The notes under the pieces are model-generated. The model saw nothing but the letters and a program-made list of their open reading frames with translations. It ran no database searches and had not been told where the DNA came from. A program made the translations under genes and the position numbers. A stretch of 64,000 nt of DNA from Azoarcus sp. DN11 (GTDB lineage: Bacteria > Pseudomonadota > Gammaproteobacteria > Burkholderiales > Rhodocyclaceae), in contig NZ_CP021731.1 of NCBI RefSeq assembly GCF_003628555.1, positions 2,480,001 through 2,544,000 of the forward strand, written 5' to 3'. Positions 21,952 to 29,661 of this stretch are shown piece after piece (positions within the stretch are counted from its first letter, which is position 1; the number at the start of each line of letters is the position of its first letter).

Positions 21952-23442
21952 TCAGAAGCTGACCTTCAGTCGAGCCCCGGGTACCAGGTAGCTGCCCTGC
22001 GTCTTGGATTCGGTGACGTATTGCAGGAGGAAGGAAAGTGCCATGTGCTCGGTCATGCGCAGGTTGTAGAACCCTTCCATGACTTTTTCTTTGGCGCCTT
22101 CGCCCAGCTTGGTTTGCGCGTAGCCCACACCCCACATGTCGAGGGGGTTGAAGGCATAGGGAGCCTGGAAGGCCACGCCGCCGCTGTAGAACTTCATCGT
22201 GTCGGGGCCGGTGGGGAGACTGCCGACATAGCCGCTGCCATAGCGCCCGAACAGCGAGACTGCGGCAGTCAGTTTCTGGTCCGCGCTCAGGCCATAGCCG
22301 GTGCGGTTGGTGCCGCTGCTGTTGTCGCTCCTTGCCCACGCCCGGTAATGGCCTTCCTGCAGCATGAACGGCCGGGCGATATATTCCACCTCTGCCAGAG
22401 AATAGAGGGAGGTCGATAGGCTGGTTGCACGGTCATTACTCTGCTGGACGCCCAGCTTGAAATTCAGGTCGCCCTTGGGATCGTAGACGGCGGCCAATCC
22501 AAAGCCGTTGGATGTGAGGCCGAGGACCGGGTTGTTGACCAGGGCGCCGTTGATGAAACGTTCCGTTTCATCATTGGCAATGGCATTTCGGTCAAAAATG
22601 CTCGTCAAATCCAGGCGGCCGACGGTGAGGCCCAGTTTTTGATCGAACATCCCGGTTCTGATCCACGCTTCGCGCACATTCAACTGGTTGTTGCTGAGGC
22701 GGGCAGTCTGGTTGTTAACCAAGTTGAGAGCCGACGGGATTTCCTGGTCCGGGGAGGCGCCGCCGATTCCAACCAGATCTGCAAAAAACTCGGTATTCAG
22801 CGCCGCCGATTTGGCCCGGAAGGTCACGTCTGCGGCGGTAACCCCGTAGGCGTGATTTCTCGCTTGAGTCGGCCCCAGACCAGCCTGGGCTGATGATCCC
22901 TTCGTCTGATACGCCATTTGCGCCGTGGTGACACTGCTAACCCCCAATTCGACGCCGCTCTTCTTGTCGGCGGCCAAGGCGTCCTCGATCTCTTCACGAA
23001 TCGTCTGGCGGCGATAGACCCGTTCGCGCCGATAGGTCATCGCCGGCACGGCACCTTCCGCGGGGTGGTCATATTCGTTGCCGTTGGCATCGACGTAGAC
23101 CTGGACCTGCTTGACCGTGGTTTTGGGCTCGGACATCACCGCGCTGGTTTCCACATTGCTGAGCCGCGACTCCATCTCCTCCAAGCGCAGCGCCACCACG
23201 GAGGCGTTGGCCGCAGGCGTTTCAGCCTTTGGAAGGGCCTGGGCCAACAGTGCCTGTTGGGCCAGCATTTGTTGCTGCATTTCGAGCAACCGCTTTTCGA
23301 GCGTCTCGATGCGCTGCACCAGCGCCTTGCGCCCTGGATCGGCTTTGCCGGGCCTTGCCGGCTCTTCGGCAGCGTTGGCGTGGAAATTGAGTGCCGAAAG
23401 AAGCGCAACCGCGATCGCGGTGCGTTTGAGATGGTGGTGCAT
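21952..23442 (-). CDS. outer-membrane porin with N-terminal coiled coil
   Basis: 496 residues. A signal peptide (about 1-24) is followed by a coiled-coil stretch with heptads (IETLEKRLLEMQQQMLAQQA, about 45-70, and LRLEEMESRLSNVE). A beta-barrel of amphipathic strands follows and ends in the classic aromatic C-terminus (VPGARLKVSF). The arrangement resembles trimeric porins with a periplasmic coiled coil. Ribosome site AAGGGGG precedes ATG 23442. It is the first gene after the cobalamin riboswitch, so its expression should fall when cobalamin is plentiful. Confidence 0.82.
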   Translation of the reverse strand: MHHHLKRTAIAVALLSALNFHANAAEEPARPGKADPGRKALVQRIETLEKRLLEMQQQMLAQQALLAQALPKAETPAANASVVALRLEEMESRLSNVETSAVMSEPKTTVKQVQVYVDANGNEYDHPAEGAVPAMTYRRERVYRRQTIREEIEDALAADKKSGVELGVSSVTTAQMAYQTKGSSAQAGLGPTQARNHAYGVTAADVTFRAKSAALNTEFFADLVGIGGASPDQEIPSALNLVNNQTARLSNNQLNVREAWIRTGMFDQKLGLTVGRLDLTSIFDRNAIANDETERFINGALVNNPVLGLTSNGFGLAAVYDPKGDLNFKLGVQQSNDRATSLSTSLYSLAEVEYIARPFMLQEGHYRAWARSDNSSGTNRTGYGLSADQKLTAAVSLFGRYGSGYVGSLPTGPDTMKFYSGGVAFQAPYAFNPLDMWGVGYAQTKLGEGAKEKVMEGFYNLRMTEHMALSFLLQYVTESKTQGSYLVPGARLKVSF

Positions 23443-23563
23443 GGATCCCCCTTGTTCCGGCGAGCGTCCCCGCAGCCGGTCATTGTCGAACGTAAAGCGG
23501 AGCAGGGGAAAACAGGGGCAGTTGCACTGGCCGCCGCATCCCCGCAGCGCTTTTGCTGATTGT

Positions 23564-23745
23564 CGGCGGCAGGTCTCCTGGCTCTCGGGTCATCGCGCTT
23601 CGCAAGCCTTCCCGGAACATGTCCAGTGGCATACAGGGGCGAAGCGCTCGCCGATTACAGTTGCGGGGGCAGCTCCGGCATTCGGACGCTCGGTCCGGCA
23701 CCGGATTCCCTTTTAATCCCCGGGAGGGGAACCATCAACGACGTC
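23564..23745 (-). promoter_or_regulatory. cobalamin (B12) riboswitch
   Basis: On the minus strand all hallmark blocks occur in order: GGTTCCCCTCCC...TTAAAAGGGAA near the 5' end (23700-23735), the core CTGCCCCCGCAACTGTAA (about 23657-23674), GCCACTG (about 23624-23630) and the 3' B12 box GAGCCAGGAGACCTGCC (23568-23584). About 120 bases separate the box from the porin ATG and would hold the expression platform. This class normally lowers expression when adenosylcobalamin binds. Confidence 0.95.
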
Positions 23746-23746
23746 A

Positions 23747-23775
23747 GTCTATGACTTTCTGCATATCCTCGTCAA
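23747..23775 (-). promoter_or_regulatory. predicted sigma70 promoter of the riboswitch operon
   Basis: Minus strand TTGACG (23775-23770), a 17-base spacer and ATAGAC (23752-23747). Transcription would start a few bases before the riboswitch. The flanking DNA is unusually AT-rich (about 23776-23825), unlike most of the window. Confidence 0.6.
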
Positions 23776-23900
23776 GTGTTTTAACTATATATAGTGCATT
23801 TAGCTAAATGTTGCACTACCAATAGTGGTATGTACATTTCTCCGAGCTCCAGCTCCCAAGAACCGGGCCATAACCCAACTGAATCTGCCTCGTCGAATTG

Positions 23901-24356
23901 CCGCAACAGGCATGTGGCGGCTCTTACCCTCGTCCCTTGCGGAACTCCGCCGGCGTCTGCTGCATCAGGCGACGGAACATCGCGATGAAGGCCGAGGCGC
24001 TGGCGTAGCCGAGTTCGAGGGCGACGGCTTCGACGGTGCGCCCGGCGGCGAGGAGCGGCATGGCCTTGAGGATGCGCAGGCGCTGGCGCCATTCCGAGAG
24101 GGGCATGCCGAGATCGCGCTGGGCGCGGCGCAACAGCGTGCGTTCGGTGGTGTTGGCGAGCCGCGCAAGCTCGGCCATCGTGCGGTTGTCGTCGGGGTGG
24201 GTGTCGAGGAACCGGAGCACGGCACCGAGCGACGGATCGGACGAGGAGGGGAGGTAGCTGCCGGCGCAGGGGGCGTGTGCGAGCTGGTCGACGAGCACCT
24301 GCAGGAGGCGGGTGTTTTCGGCGTCGCGAAGCGTGTCGGGCGCCTGCAGGCGCAGG
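23901..24356. repeat. 456-bp direct repeat, copy 2
   Basis: Matches 15876-16331 in the same orientation without length change. This copy is part of the intact AraC gene and is therefore probably the source. Confidence 0.9.
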
Positions 24357-24712
24357 TGGTCGAGGAGCGCGACGATGAGCGGGCTGACGGCGAGCGCGCA
24401 GGGATTGCGGGGCAGGCGATCGCACAGCGGCGCGGCGACGTACAGCGAGCAGTATCCCGCCTCGTTGCGGTTGAGGCCGACATGGGCGACGCCGGGCGGC
24501 AGCCACACGCCGTACTGGGGCGGGGCGAGGAAGTGTTCGCGTTCGACCTGGATTTCCATCACGCCCCTGAACGAATAGACGAATTCGCCGCCGGCGTGCT
24601 TGTGCATCGGGAAGAGGGTGTTCGCCGGCAGGGCCGTGGCACGGAAGTGGATCGGCGCGGGCAGGTGCTCGCCCTGCGGTTCCATGCGCTGCATGTTGCG
24701 GAAGTGCTTCAT
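23924..24712 (-). CDS. AraC-family regulator with cupin domain
   Basis: 262 residues. The N-terminal AraC-type cupin (about 20-110) shows HKHAGGEFVYSFRGVMEI and WLPPGVAHVG; the C-terminal pair of helix-turn-helices (about 165-255) ends QQTPAEFRKGRG. It is divergent from the EamA transporter gene with 132 bases between starts, the usual layout for a regulator and its target exporter. Effector unknown. Its 3' half is duplicated at 15876-16331. Confidence 0.9.
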   Translation of the reverse strand: MKHFRNMQRMEPQGEHLPAPIHFRATALPANTLFPMHKHAGGEFVYSFRGVMEIQVEREHFLAPPQYGVWLPPGVAHVGLNRNEAGYCSLYVAAPLCDRLPRNPCALAVSPLIVALLDHLRLQAPDTLRDAENTRLLQVLVDQLAHAPCAGSYLPSSSDPSLGAVLRFLDTHPDDNRTMAELARLANTTERTLLRRAQRDLGMPLSEWRQRLRILKAMPLLAAGRTVEAVALELGYASASAFIAMFRRLMQQTPAEFRKGRG

Positions 24713-24844
24713 GTCTGTGCGAGGGTCTGTGCGTGGTGGCGCGGGATTGGCGGATCGTTGCTAGCGATTGGCGGATTCTGACTATATCAGTTGATACCGC
24801 CATCTTCACACTTCAGCCATCACCCGATTCGCTGGAGATCTCCG

Positions 24845-25786
24845 ATGGACCCCCGCCTCGCCCTCGATACGCGCGCCGCCGGCCTGATGACCTTGCTGTG
24901 CCTCGTGTGGGGCCTGCAGCAGGTGGTGCTGAAGGCGGTGGCCAATGACATCGCCCCCGTGTTGCAGATCGGCCTTCGATCCGGCATCGCGGCGGTGCTC
25001 GTCGGGGGCATCCTGTTCTGGCGGCGCGAGCGGCTGGCCTGGGACACCTGGCGGCCGGGGATGGTTGCGGGCCTGCTGTTCGCCCTCGAATACCTGTTCG
25101 TCGGCCAGGCGCTGCTCCTGACGAGCGCCGGCCACACGGTCGTGCTGCTCTATACCTCGCCGATCTTCGCGGCGCTGGGCCTGCACTGGAAAGTGCCCAC
25201 CGAGCGGCTGTCGCGGCTGCAATGGCTGGGCATTGCGCTCGCTTTCGGCGGCGTCGCCGTGACCTTCCTCGGGAAGGGCGATGCCGAGGCCGCCGTGCGT
25301 CCGCTGTCGCTCTGGGGCGACCTGCTCGCGCTGCTCGGCGGACTCGCGATGGGCGCGACGACGGTGACAATCCGCATGTCGCGCCTGTCGACCGCGCCTG
25401 CGGCGCAGACGCTGCTGTACCAGCTGATTGGCGCCGCGGTGTTGTTGCTCGCGGGCGCATTCGCCACCGACCAGAACGCGTTCGTCGCCACGCCGCGCGC
25501 CGTCGCGAGCCTCGCGTTCCAGTCGCTCATCGTGTCGTTCGCGAGCTTTCTCGCGTGGTTCTGGCTGCTGCGCACCTACCTCGCGTCGCGCCTGGGGGTG
25601 TTCTCGTTCCTGACCCCGGTGTTCGGGGTCGCGCTCGGGGCAGTGCTGCTCGGCGAGACGCTCGAACCGCGATTCGTCGCGGGGACCGCGCTGGTGCTGC
25701 TGGGCATACTGGTCGTCAGCGCCCACGCGCGGATCGGCGGCGCACTCGCGATGATGCGGGGAGCGGCCCGAACGGCCCTGCGCTGA
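24845..25786 (+). CDS. EamA/DMT-family transporter
   Basis: 313 residues with ten predicted membrane helices in two EamA repeats (about 10-140 and 160-300). The second repeat ends with the family signature FLTPVFGVALGAVLLGE. Members export amino acids, purines or other small metabolites. ATG 24845 has GGAG 7 bases upstream. Probably regulated by the divergent AraC gene. The substrate cannot be read from the sequence. Confidence 0.88.
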   Translation: MDPRLALDTRAAGLMTLLCLVWGLQQVVLKAVANDIAPVLQIGLRSGIAAVLVGGILFWRRERLAWDTWRPGMVAGLLFALEYLFVGQALLLTSAGHTVVLLYTSPIFAALGLHWKVPTERLSRLQWLGIALAFGGVAVTFLGKGDAEAAVRPLSLWGDLLALLGGLAMGATTVTIRMSRLSTAPAAQTLLYQLIGAAVLLLAGAFATDQNAFVATPRAVASLAFQSLIVSFASFLAWFWLLRTYLASRLGVFSFLTPVFGVALGAVLLGETLEPRFVAGTALVLLGILVVSAHARIGGALAMMRGAARTALR

Positions 25787-25809
25787 GGGCCGGTTCGTCA
25801 CGCCGTGGC

Positions 25810-26412
25810 TCACACTGCGGTTGGGGCGAGCAGGAGCTCCCTGAGCCGCGCGATGCCGGTGCGCTCCAGCAGGTGGATGGGATAGGCCGCCTCTGCGGCG
25901 AATGCCGGAAAGCGCCGGTCGACGATGCCTTCGGCCGCGAGCATGCCCCAGTCGTCTGGCGCCGGCGTCGTCACCGCGATCGGGCAGGATTTGACGAGGA
26001 TCGCGCGCTCGGCGTTGAGCCGGTTGGCGAGCCACAGCGCGAGGCTGTCGGCGGTGACGTCCCAGTTCGTCAGCTCGTCGGCCTCGCGGCGCAGGAGCTG
26101 CAGCGGCATCCACAGTGCGACGCGCCCGCTATGGACAGTGCGCTCGAGCTCGCGCTCGTCGGCCGCGAGCACGAGGCCGGGGCACAAGCCCTGCAGCATG
26201 AACGCGAACTGGCCCATCGCGAGGACCGCCATGTTGTGCGCGACGACGTCGTCGAGATGCCATTCGGCCTGCGCGAGCCGCGCGCTGTCCGCGTACGGGC
26301 CGCCGCCGGGGACGATGACGACCCGTCCGCCGCCGAGGTCGTGCAGGTGTTCGAGCCAGTCGACAAGCAGGGGATCCTTGGCCAGGCTGCCGCCGATCTT
26401 GATTACCCACAT
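25810..26412 (-). CDS. mfnE: amino-acid-kinase-fold protein, probable furan kinase (MfnE)
   Basis: 200 residues with the amino-acid-kinase start WVIKIGGSLAKDP and the phosphate loop VIVPGGGPYADSAR near residue 32. In methanofuran synthesis MfnE, of this fold, phosphorylates [5-(aminomethyl)furan-3-yl]methyl phosphate. Assignment rests on fold, size and its place next to mfnF and mfnD; the start overlaps the mfnF stop by 10 bases. The N-terminal half is well conserved, the substrate pocket cannot be judged. Confidence 0.78.
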   Translation of the reverse strand: MWVIKIGGSLAKDPLLVDWLEHLHDLGGGRVVIVPGGGPYADSARLAQAEWHLDDVVAHNMAVLAMGQFAFMLQGLCPGLVLAADERELERTVHSGRVALWMPLQLLRREADELTNWDVTADSLALWLANRLNAERAILVKSCPIAVTTPAPDDWGMLAAEGIVDRRFPAFAAEAAYPIHLLERTGIARLRELLLAPTAV

Positions 26413-27485
26413 GATGAACTCCGGTCGAGGAGGAGGGCGACGGCGACGCTCGGCGCGCAGGTGTCCGCCCACCGATGGACGGAGTCGGTGGCGGCGGCGT
26501 TGAGGCCGGCGACGGAATGGAAGGCAACGAAGGGGTGGTGGCCGTGGCGTGCGAGCTCGCGCGCGAGGAACAGGCCGCAACCCGCACCGACGAGCGGCGC
26601 GTCCGGCGGCAGCCCCGCCTGTGCCGCCACGCGCACGAGATTGGCGGTGATCTGGACGAGCATCGCGGCGCGCCAGCGCTCGGCGAGCGCTACCCAGGCC
26701 GCGGCGTCGGCGTCGCGCGCGTCCATTCCGATCATGCGCGCGATGCGGCGGCAGCTCGCCGCCTGGCTCTTGTCGCCGCCGTCAGCGGCGGAATGCTGGT
26801 CGTGCTCGGGGTCGAGCTCGCCGGTGAGGCGGAACACGTCGGCGGTGGTGGCAAAGAACTCGTTCATGACGTTGTAGCGTTCGCCGCCGAACGTCATCCG
26901 GCGCGCCAGTGCGCACAGCGGGGTGCGCACGACCCCGACATAGACGAGTTCGCCGCTCGCGAGCCGCTCGGCGTCGCCGCGACCGTGCGGGGCCGGGGCG
27001 CCGTCGCGGATCGGGATCAGGTCGGTCGTCGTGCTGCCGATATCGACGAGCAGGGCGTCGGGGTGGCGGGCGGCGACCTGGAACGCGGTCGCGAGCCAGT
27101 TGGCCGAGGCGACGTCGCGCCAGCGTGCCGGCCCGTCCTCGGCGCTCGCCCAGTCGGCCCGGCCGGCGAAGAAGCGGGTCGCGTCGCCGAGGCGCTCGGC
27201 AAGCCGTCGGACGAGCGCGGCTACGCCGGCCTCGCGGTCGGGAAAGAGGTCGGTCATCTCGGCGGTCATCGTCACGGCGTGGCGCGCCCGTCCGAAGCCG
27301 GGCCAGCGCTCGATCGCGGCGTCGATGGCCGCGTCGAGGTGCGTAAGTCCCTGCCACAGCGGGGCCGCCCACTGCGCCACGTCGCGCACGCAGCCGTCGA
27401 CGACCAGGCTCGCCTTGACGTGGGCGCCGCCGATGTCCCAGCCGACCACGGCCGGGCGGTCGCTCTGCGAGTCAGTGCGGGCCAT
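26403..27485 (-). CDS. mfnF: hydantoinase/oxoprolinase-fold methylofuran synthase (MfnF)
   Basis: 360 residues with an ASKHA-type fold: phosphate 1 loop GWDIGGAHVKASLV (about 15-28), phosphate 2 loop LLVDIGSTTTDLIPI (about 145) and a glycine-rich adenosine loop VGAGCGLFLA (about 300). MfnF joins the activated furan to the amine-bearing tyrosine/tyramine-glutamate moiety in methanofuran-type cofactors. The family is known in methylotrophs as an H4MPT-linked C1 transfer protein. It overlaps mfnD by 14 bases and mfnE by 10. Confidence 0.84.
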   Translation of the reverse strand: MARTDSQSDRPAVVGWDIGGAHVKASLVVDGCVRDVAQWAAPLWQGLTHLDAAIDAAIERWPGFGRARHAVTMTAEMTDLFPDREAGVAALVRRLAERLGDATRFFAGRADWASAEDGPARWRDVASANWLATAFQVAARHPDALLVDIGSTTTDLIPIRDGAPAPHGRGDAERLASGELVYVGVVRTPLCALARRMTFGGERYNVMNEFFATTADVFRLTGELDPEHDQHSAADGGDKSQAASCRRIARMIGMDARDADAAAWVALAERWRAAMLVQITANLVRVAAQAGLPPDAPLVGAGCGLFLARELARHGHHPFVAFHSVAGLNAAATDSVHRWADTCAPSVAVALLLDRSSSCG

Positions 27486-28497
27486 GCGCGACCTCCGCGG
27501 CGTCGGAGTCGAGGATCTCGCGGGCGAGGTTGCGGTCGAGCGCCGCGGACAAGCCGACGTAGGCGCAGGTCACCCGCGGGTTGATCTCGATCACGACCGG
27601 TCTTGCGGTTGCGGCCGCATCGTCGGACAGCGACGATGCGGGCCAGACGACGTCGACGCCGACGTAACCGGCGAGGCCCGGCAAGGCCGCGGCGATCTGC
27701 TGCGCGAGCGCGGCGAGGCGCCTGCCGGCGGCTCCGTCGATCGCCGCGATGCCGATGTCGACCCCGTGATAGACGACGGCGCCACCCGGCGATGACGCGA
27801 TGCGCTGACGATTGACGGCGAGGAGTTCCGCCCGACCCGCGCGGCACAGCAGCGACAGGCTCAGCGGAATGCCCTCGATCCAGGCTTCGAGGGTGCTCGC
27901 GGCGCCGCGGTCGAACCGCGCCACCAGGTCGTCGCGTGCCGCCGCGAAGTGCGCATGGCGTTGCGCGTCGACGCTCCCCGCGCCGTCGTCGGGCTTGACG
28001 ATCCAGCCGGCGACGCTTGCAGGTTCGGGCTCGCCCGGCTGCCACGCAGGCGGCACGTCGATCCCGCTCGCGGCAAGGCAGCGCCGCGTCGCCGATTTCG
28101 ATGCGGCCACGCGGATCGCGGGTGTCGTGCAGCCGACCCAGCGCTCGGCGCCCACGCAGTCGGAAAGCTGCGCGAGCAGGTCGTCGCTCTCGGGGGCGAC
28201 GACCCACACGCGGTCGTAGGCGGGGATTTCGCCGGCGAGGAAATCGGCGGCGGCCAGCCCGCCGTCACCGCCGTCGACGCAGCGAATGCCGGCGAGCGCG
28301 GCGGGCAGGGGCGCATGCCGGCTCACGACGCACGTGAGCTCGACGCTGTCGACCCGCTGCAGATCGGCGGCCAGCGCGTCGCGCATCGCCAGCCCCTGCG
28401 CGAGCAGCCCGGGGTCGGGCGGTTCGCCGCCGGGAGACGCGAGGCCTCCGCCGCTGATACATTCGTAGACCAGCACTCTCTTTCTTCGCTCACTCAT
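27472..28497 (-). CDS. mfnD: ATP-grasp ligase of methylofuran biosynthesis (MfnD-like)
   Basis: 341 residues. The start MSERRKRVLVYECISGGGL fits the ATP-grasp family next to H4MPT genes. ATP-grasp motifs include IVKPDDGAGS (about residue 165), a GIPLSLSLL loop (about 210) and the metal-binding end PVVIEINPRVT (about 310). In archaea MfnD ligates glutamate to tyramine; methylofuran from Methylobacterium contains tyrosine and many glutamates, so the bacterial enzyme may act on tyrosine. The ATG is on the complement of the CATG that also carries the start of the divergent HisA-like gene. Confidence 0.8.
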   Translation of the reverse strand: MSERRKRVLVYECISGGGLASPGGEPPDPGLLAQGLAMRDALAADLQRVDSVELTCVVSRHAPLPAALAGIRCVDGGDGGLAAADFLAGEIPAYDRVWVVAPESDDLLAQLSDCVGAERWVGCTTPAIRVAASKSATRRCLAASGIDVPPAWQPGEPEPASVAGWIVKPDDGAGSVDAQRHAHFAAARDDLVARFDRGAASTLEAWIEGIPLSLSLLCRAGRAELLAVNRQRIASSPGGAVVYHGVDIGIAAIDGAAGRRLAALAQQIAAALPGLAGYVGVDVVWPASSLSDDAAATARPVVIEINPRVTCAYVGLSAALDRNLAREILDSDAAEVAHGPH

Positions 28498-29203
28498 GCA
28501 AGTCGTCCCCGTCATCGATCTGCTCGCCGGCGAGGTAGTGCGCGCCGTCCGCGGCGAGCGCAGCACCTACCGTCCGATCCGTTCCGCACTCTGCTCCGGC
28601 AGCGAGCCGCTGGCGGTGGCCCGCGCACTGCTCGACTGCACCGGATCCAGCATCCTCTACATCGCCGATCTCGACGCGCTGACCGGCGGCGTGCCGCAGG
28701 CCGGTGTCCTCTCCGCCTTGCTCGCCGCGCTGCCCGCCACCACGCTCTGGCTCGACGGTGGCTTCCGCGACGGGGCGGCGTTTGCCGCGCTCGTCCGGCA
28801 GCTCGGTGCCGATGGCGACCGCGTCGCGCCGGTGTTCGCGAGCGAATCGCTCGCCTCCCCGCAGGCCGCCCGCGAGGCCTTCGTGCACCACCCCGGCGCG
28901 ATCCTTTCACTCGACCGGCGCGGCGACCAGGTCCTCGATCCGGCCGGCTGCTGGGCCGACGCTTCGCTCTGGCCTGCCCGCGTCATCGTCATGACGCTCG
29001 AACGCGTCGGTGCTTTCGCCGGGCCCGAGCTCGAACTTGTCGCGGCGATCCGCCGCCGCGCGCCCGGCGCGATGCTCATCGGTGCCGGCGGCATCCGCGA
29101 TGCGGCCGACCTCGACCGCGCGGCGGCGGCTGGCGCCGATGCCTGGCTCGTCGCATCGGCGCTGCACGATCGCCGTCTCGCTCCCCACGACGTCTCCCGC
29201 TGA
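28496..29203 (+). CDS. HisA/HisF-like TIM-barrel protein of the H4MPT cluster
   Basis: 235 residues, a HisA-like barrel: VPVIDLLAGEVVRAVRG at the N-terminus, LYIADLDALTGG (about 55), LWLDGGFRDG (about 83) and a phosphate-binding end LIGAGGIRDAADL (about 193). True HisA genes lie in his operons; this kind of homologue is linked to methanopterin or methylofuran genes in methylotrophs, with no settled reaction. The start codon overlaps the mfnD start on the other strand, with no clear ribosome site. Confidence 0.8.
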   Translation: MQVVPVIDLLAGEVVRAVRGERSTYRPIRSALCSGSEPLAVARALLDCTGSSILYIADLDALTGGVPQAGVLSALLAALPATTLWLDGGFRDGAAFAALVRQLGADGDRVAPVFASESLASPQAAREAFVHHPGAILSLDRRGDQVLDPAGCWADASLWPARVIVMTLERVGAFAGPELELVAAIRRRAPGAMLIGAGGIRDAADLDRAAAAGADAWLVASALHDRRLAPHDVSR

Positions 29204-29334
29204 GCAGGCGGCGCAACCGGCCGCACCGGCCGTTCGCTTCCTTGTCTAAATCACGATCCATGCCAAGACGCCGCCAGTCGCGGGACTTGCGCATACCGTG
29301 CGCGCCACCGCGTTGCGGTCGCCGACTGTGCGGC

Positions 29335-29374
29335 AACGGGACCACTGTGTAACGGGACATTTTGTAATCGTCCC
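29335..29374 (+). promoter_or_regulatory. candidate activator-binding sites upstream of xoxF
   Basis: The octamer AACGGGAC occurs twice (29335-29342 and 29351-29358, 16 bases apart), and the second copy is mirrored by GTCCC at 29370-29374. The cluster lies about 113-150 bases upstream of a -24/-12 promoter, a normal position for a sigma54 activator. Binding by the AcoR-type regulator at 1-1899 is inference. Confidence 0.45.
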
Positions 29375-29486
29375 TGCGCGCGCGGACACCGCTGCACGCG
29401 GCTTCCCGCCGGAAAACGCCGTGCACTGTCCGTTTTGGTGCGCGTGACGGGTCGGGGTCGTCGCAATTCGCATGCACAGCGCGTCA

Positions 29487-29501
29487 TGGCACGTCGTTTG
29501 C
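29487..29501 (+). promoter_or_regulatory. sigma54 (-24/-12) promoter before xoxF
   Basis: TGGCAC at 29487-29492, five bases, TTGC at 29498-29501: a perfect match to the sigma54 core pattern with correct spacing. Transcription would begin near 29513, leaving a leader of about 150 bases before xoxF. Confidence 0.7.
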
Positions 29502-29514
29502 GTTCTACCTCGAT

Positions 29515-29536
29515 GGGACAGGGAGGAAACTGTCCC
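29515..29536. promoter_or_regulatory. GGGACAG/CTGTCCC inverted repeat at the predicted xoxF transcript start
   Basis: A perfect 7-bp inverted repeat (29515-29521, 29530-29536) with an 8-base spacer, sharing the GGGAC core with the upstream repeats. It may be a further regulator site or an RNA hairpin in the leader. The rest of 29204-29661 holds no gene. Confidence 0.45.
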
Positions 29537-29661
29537 GGCCGCCCGACCTCCCGCCCGTCCGACGGGGTGCCCAGGGACGGCGACTTGGCATCGATTGTGA
29601 CCGGCCGGTGGTGCTGGATGAAACCCGGCAACGAAACGCTCGAAAACAAGAGGAGACATCA

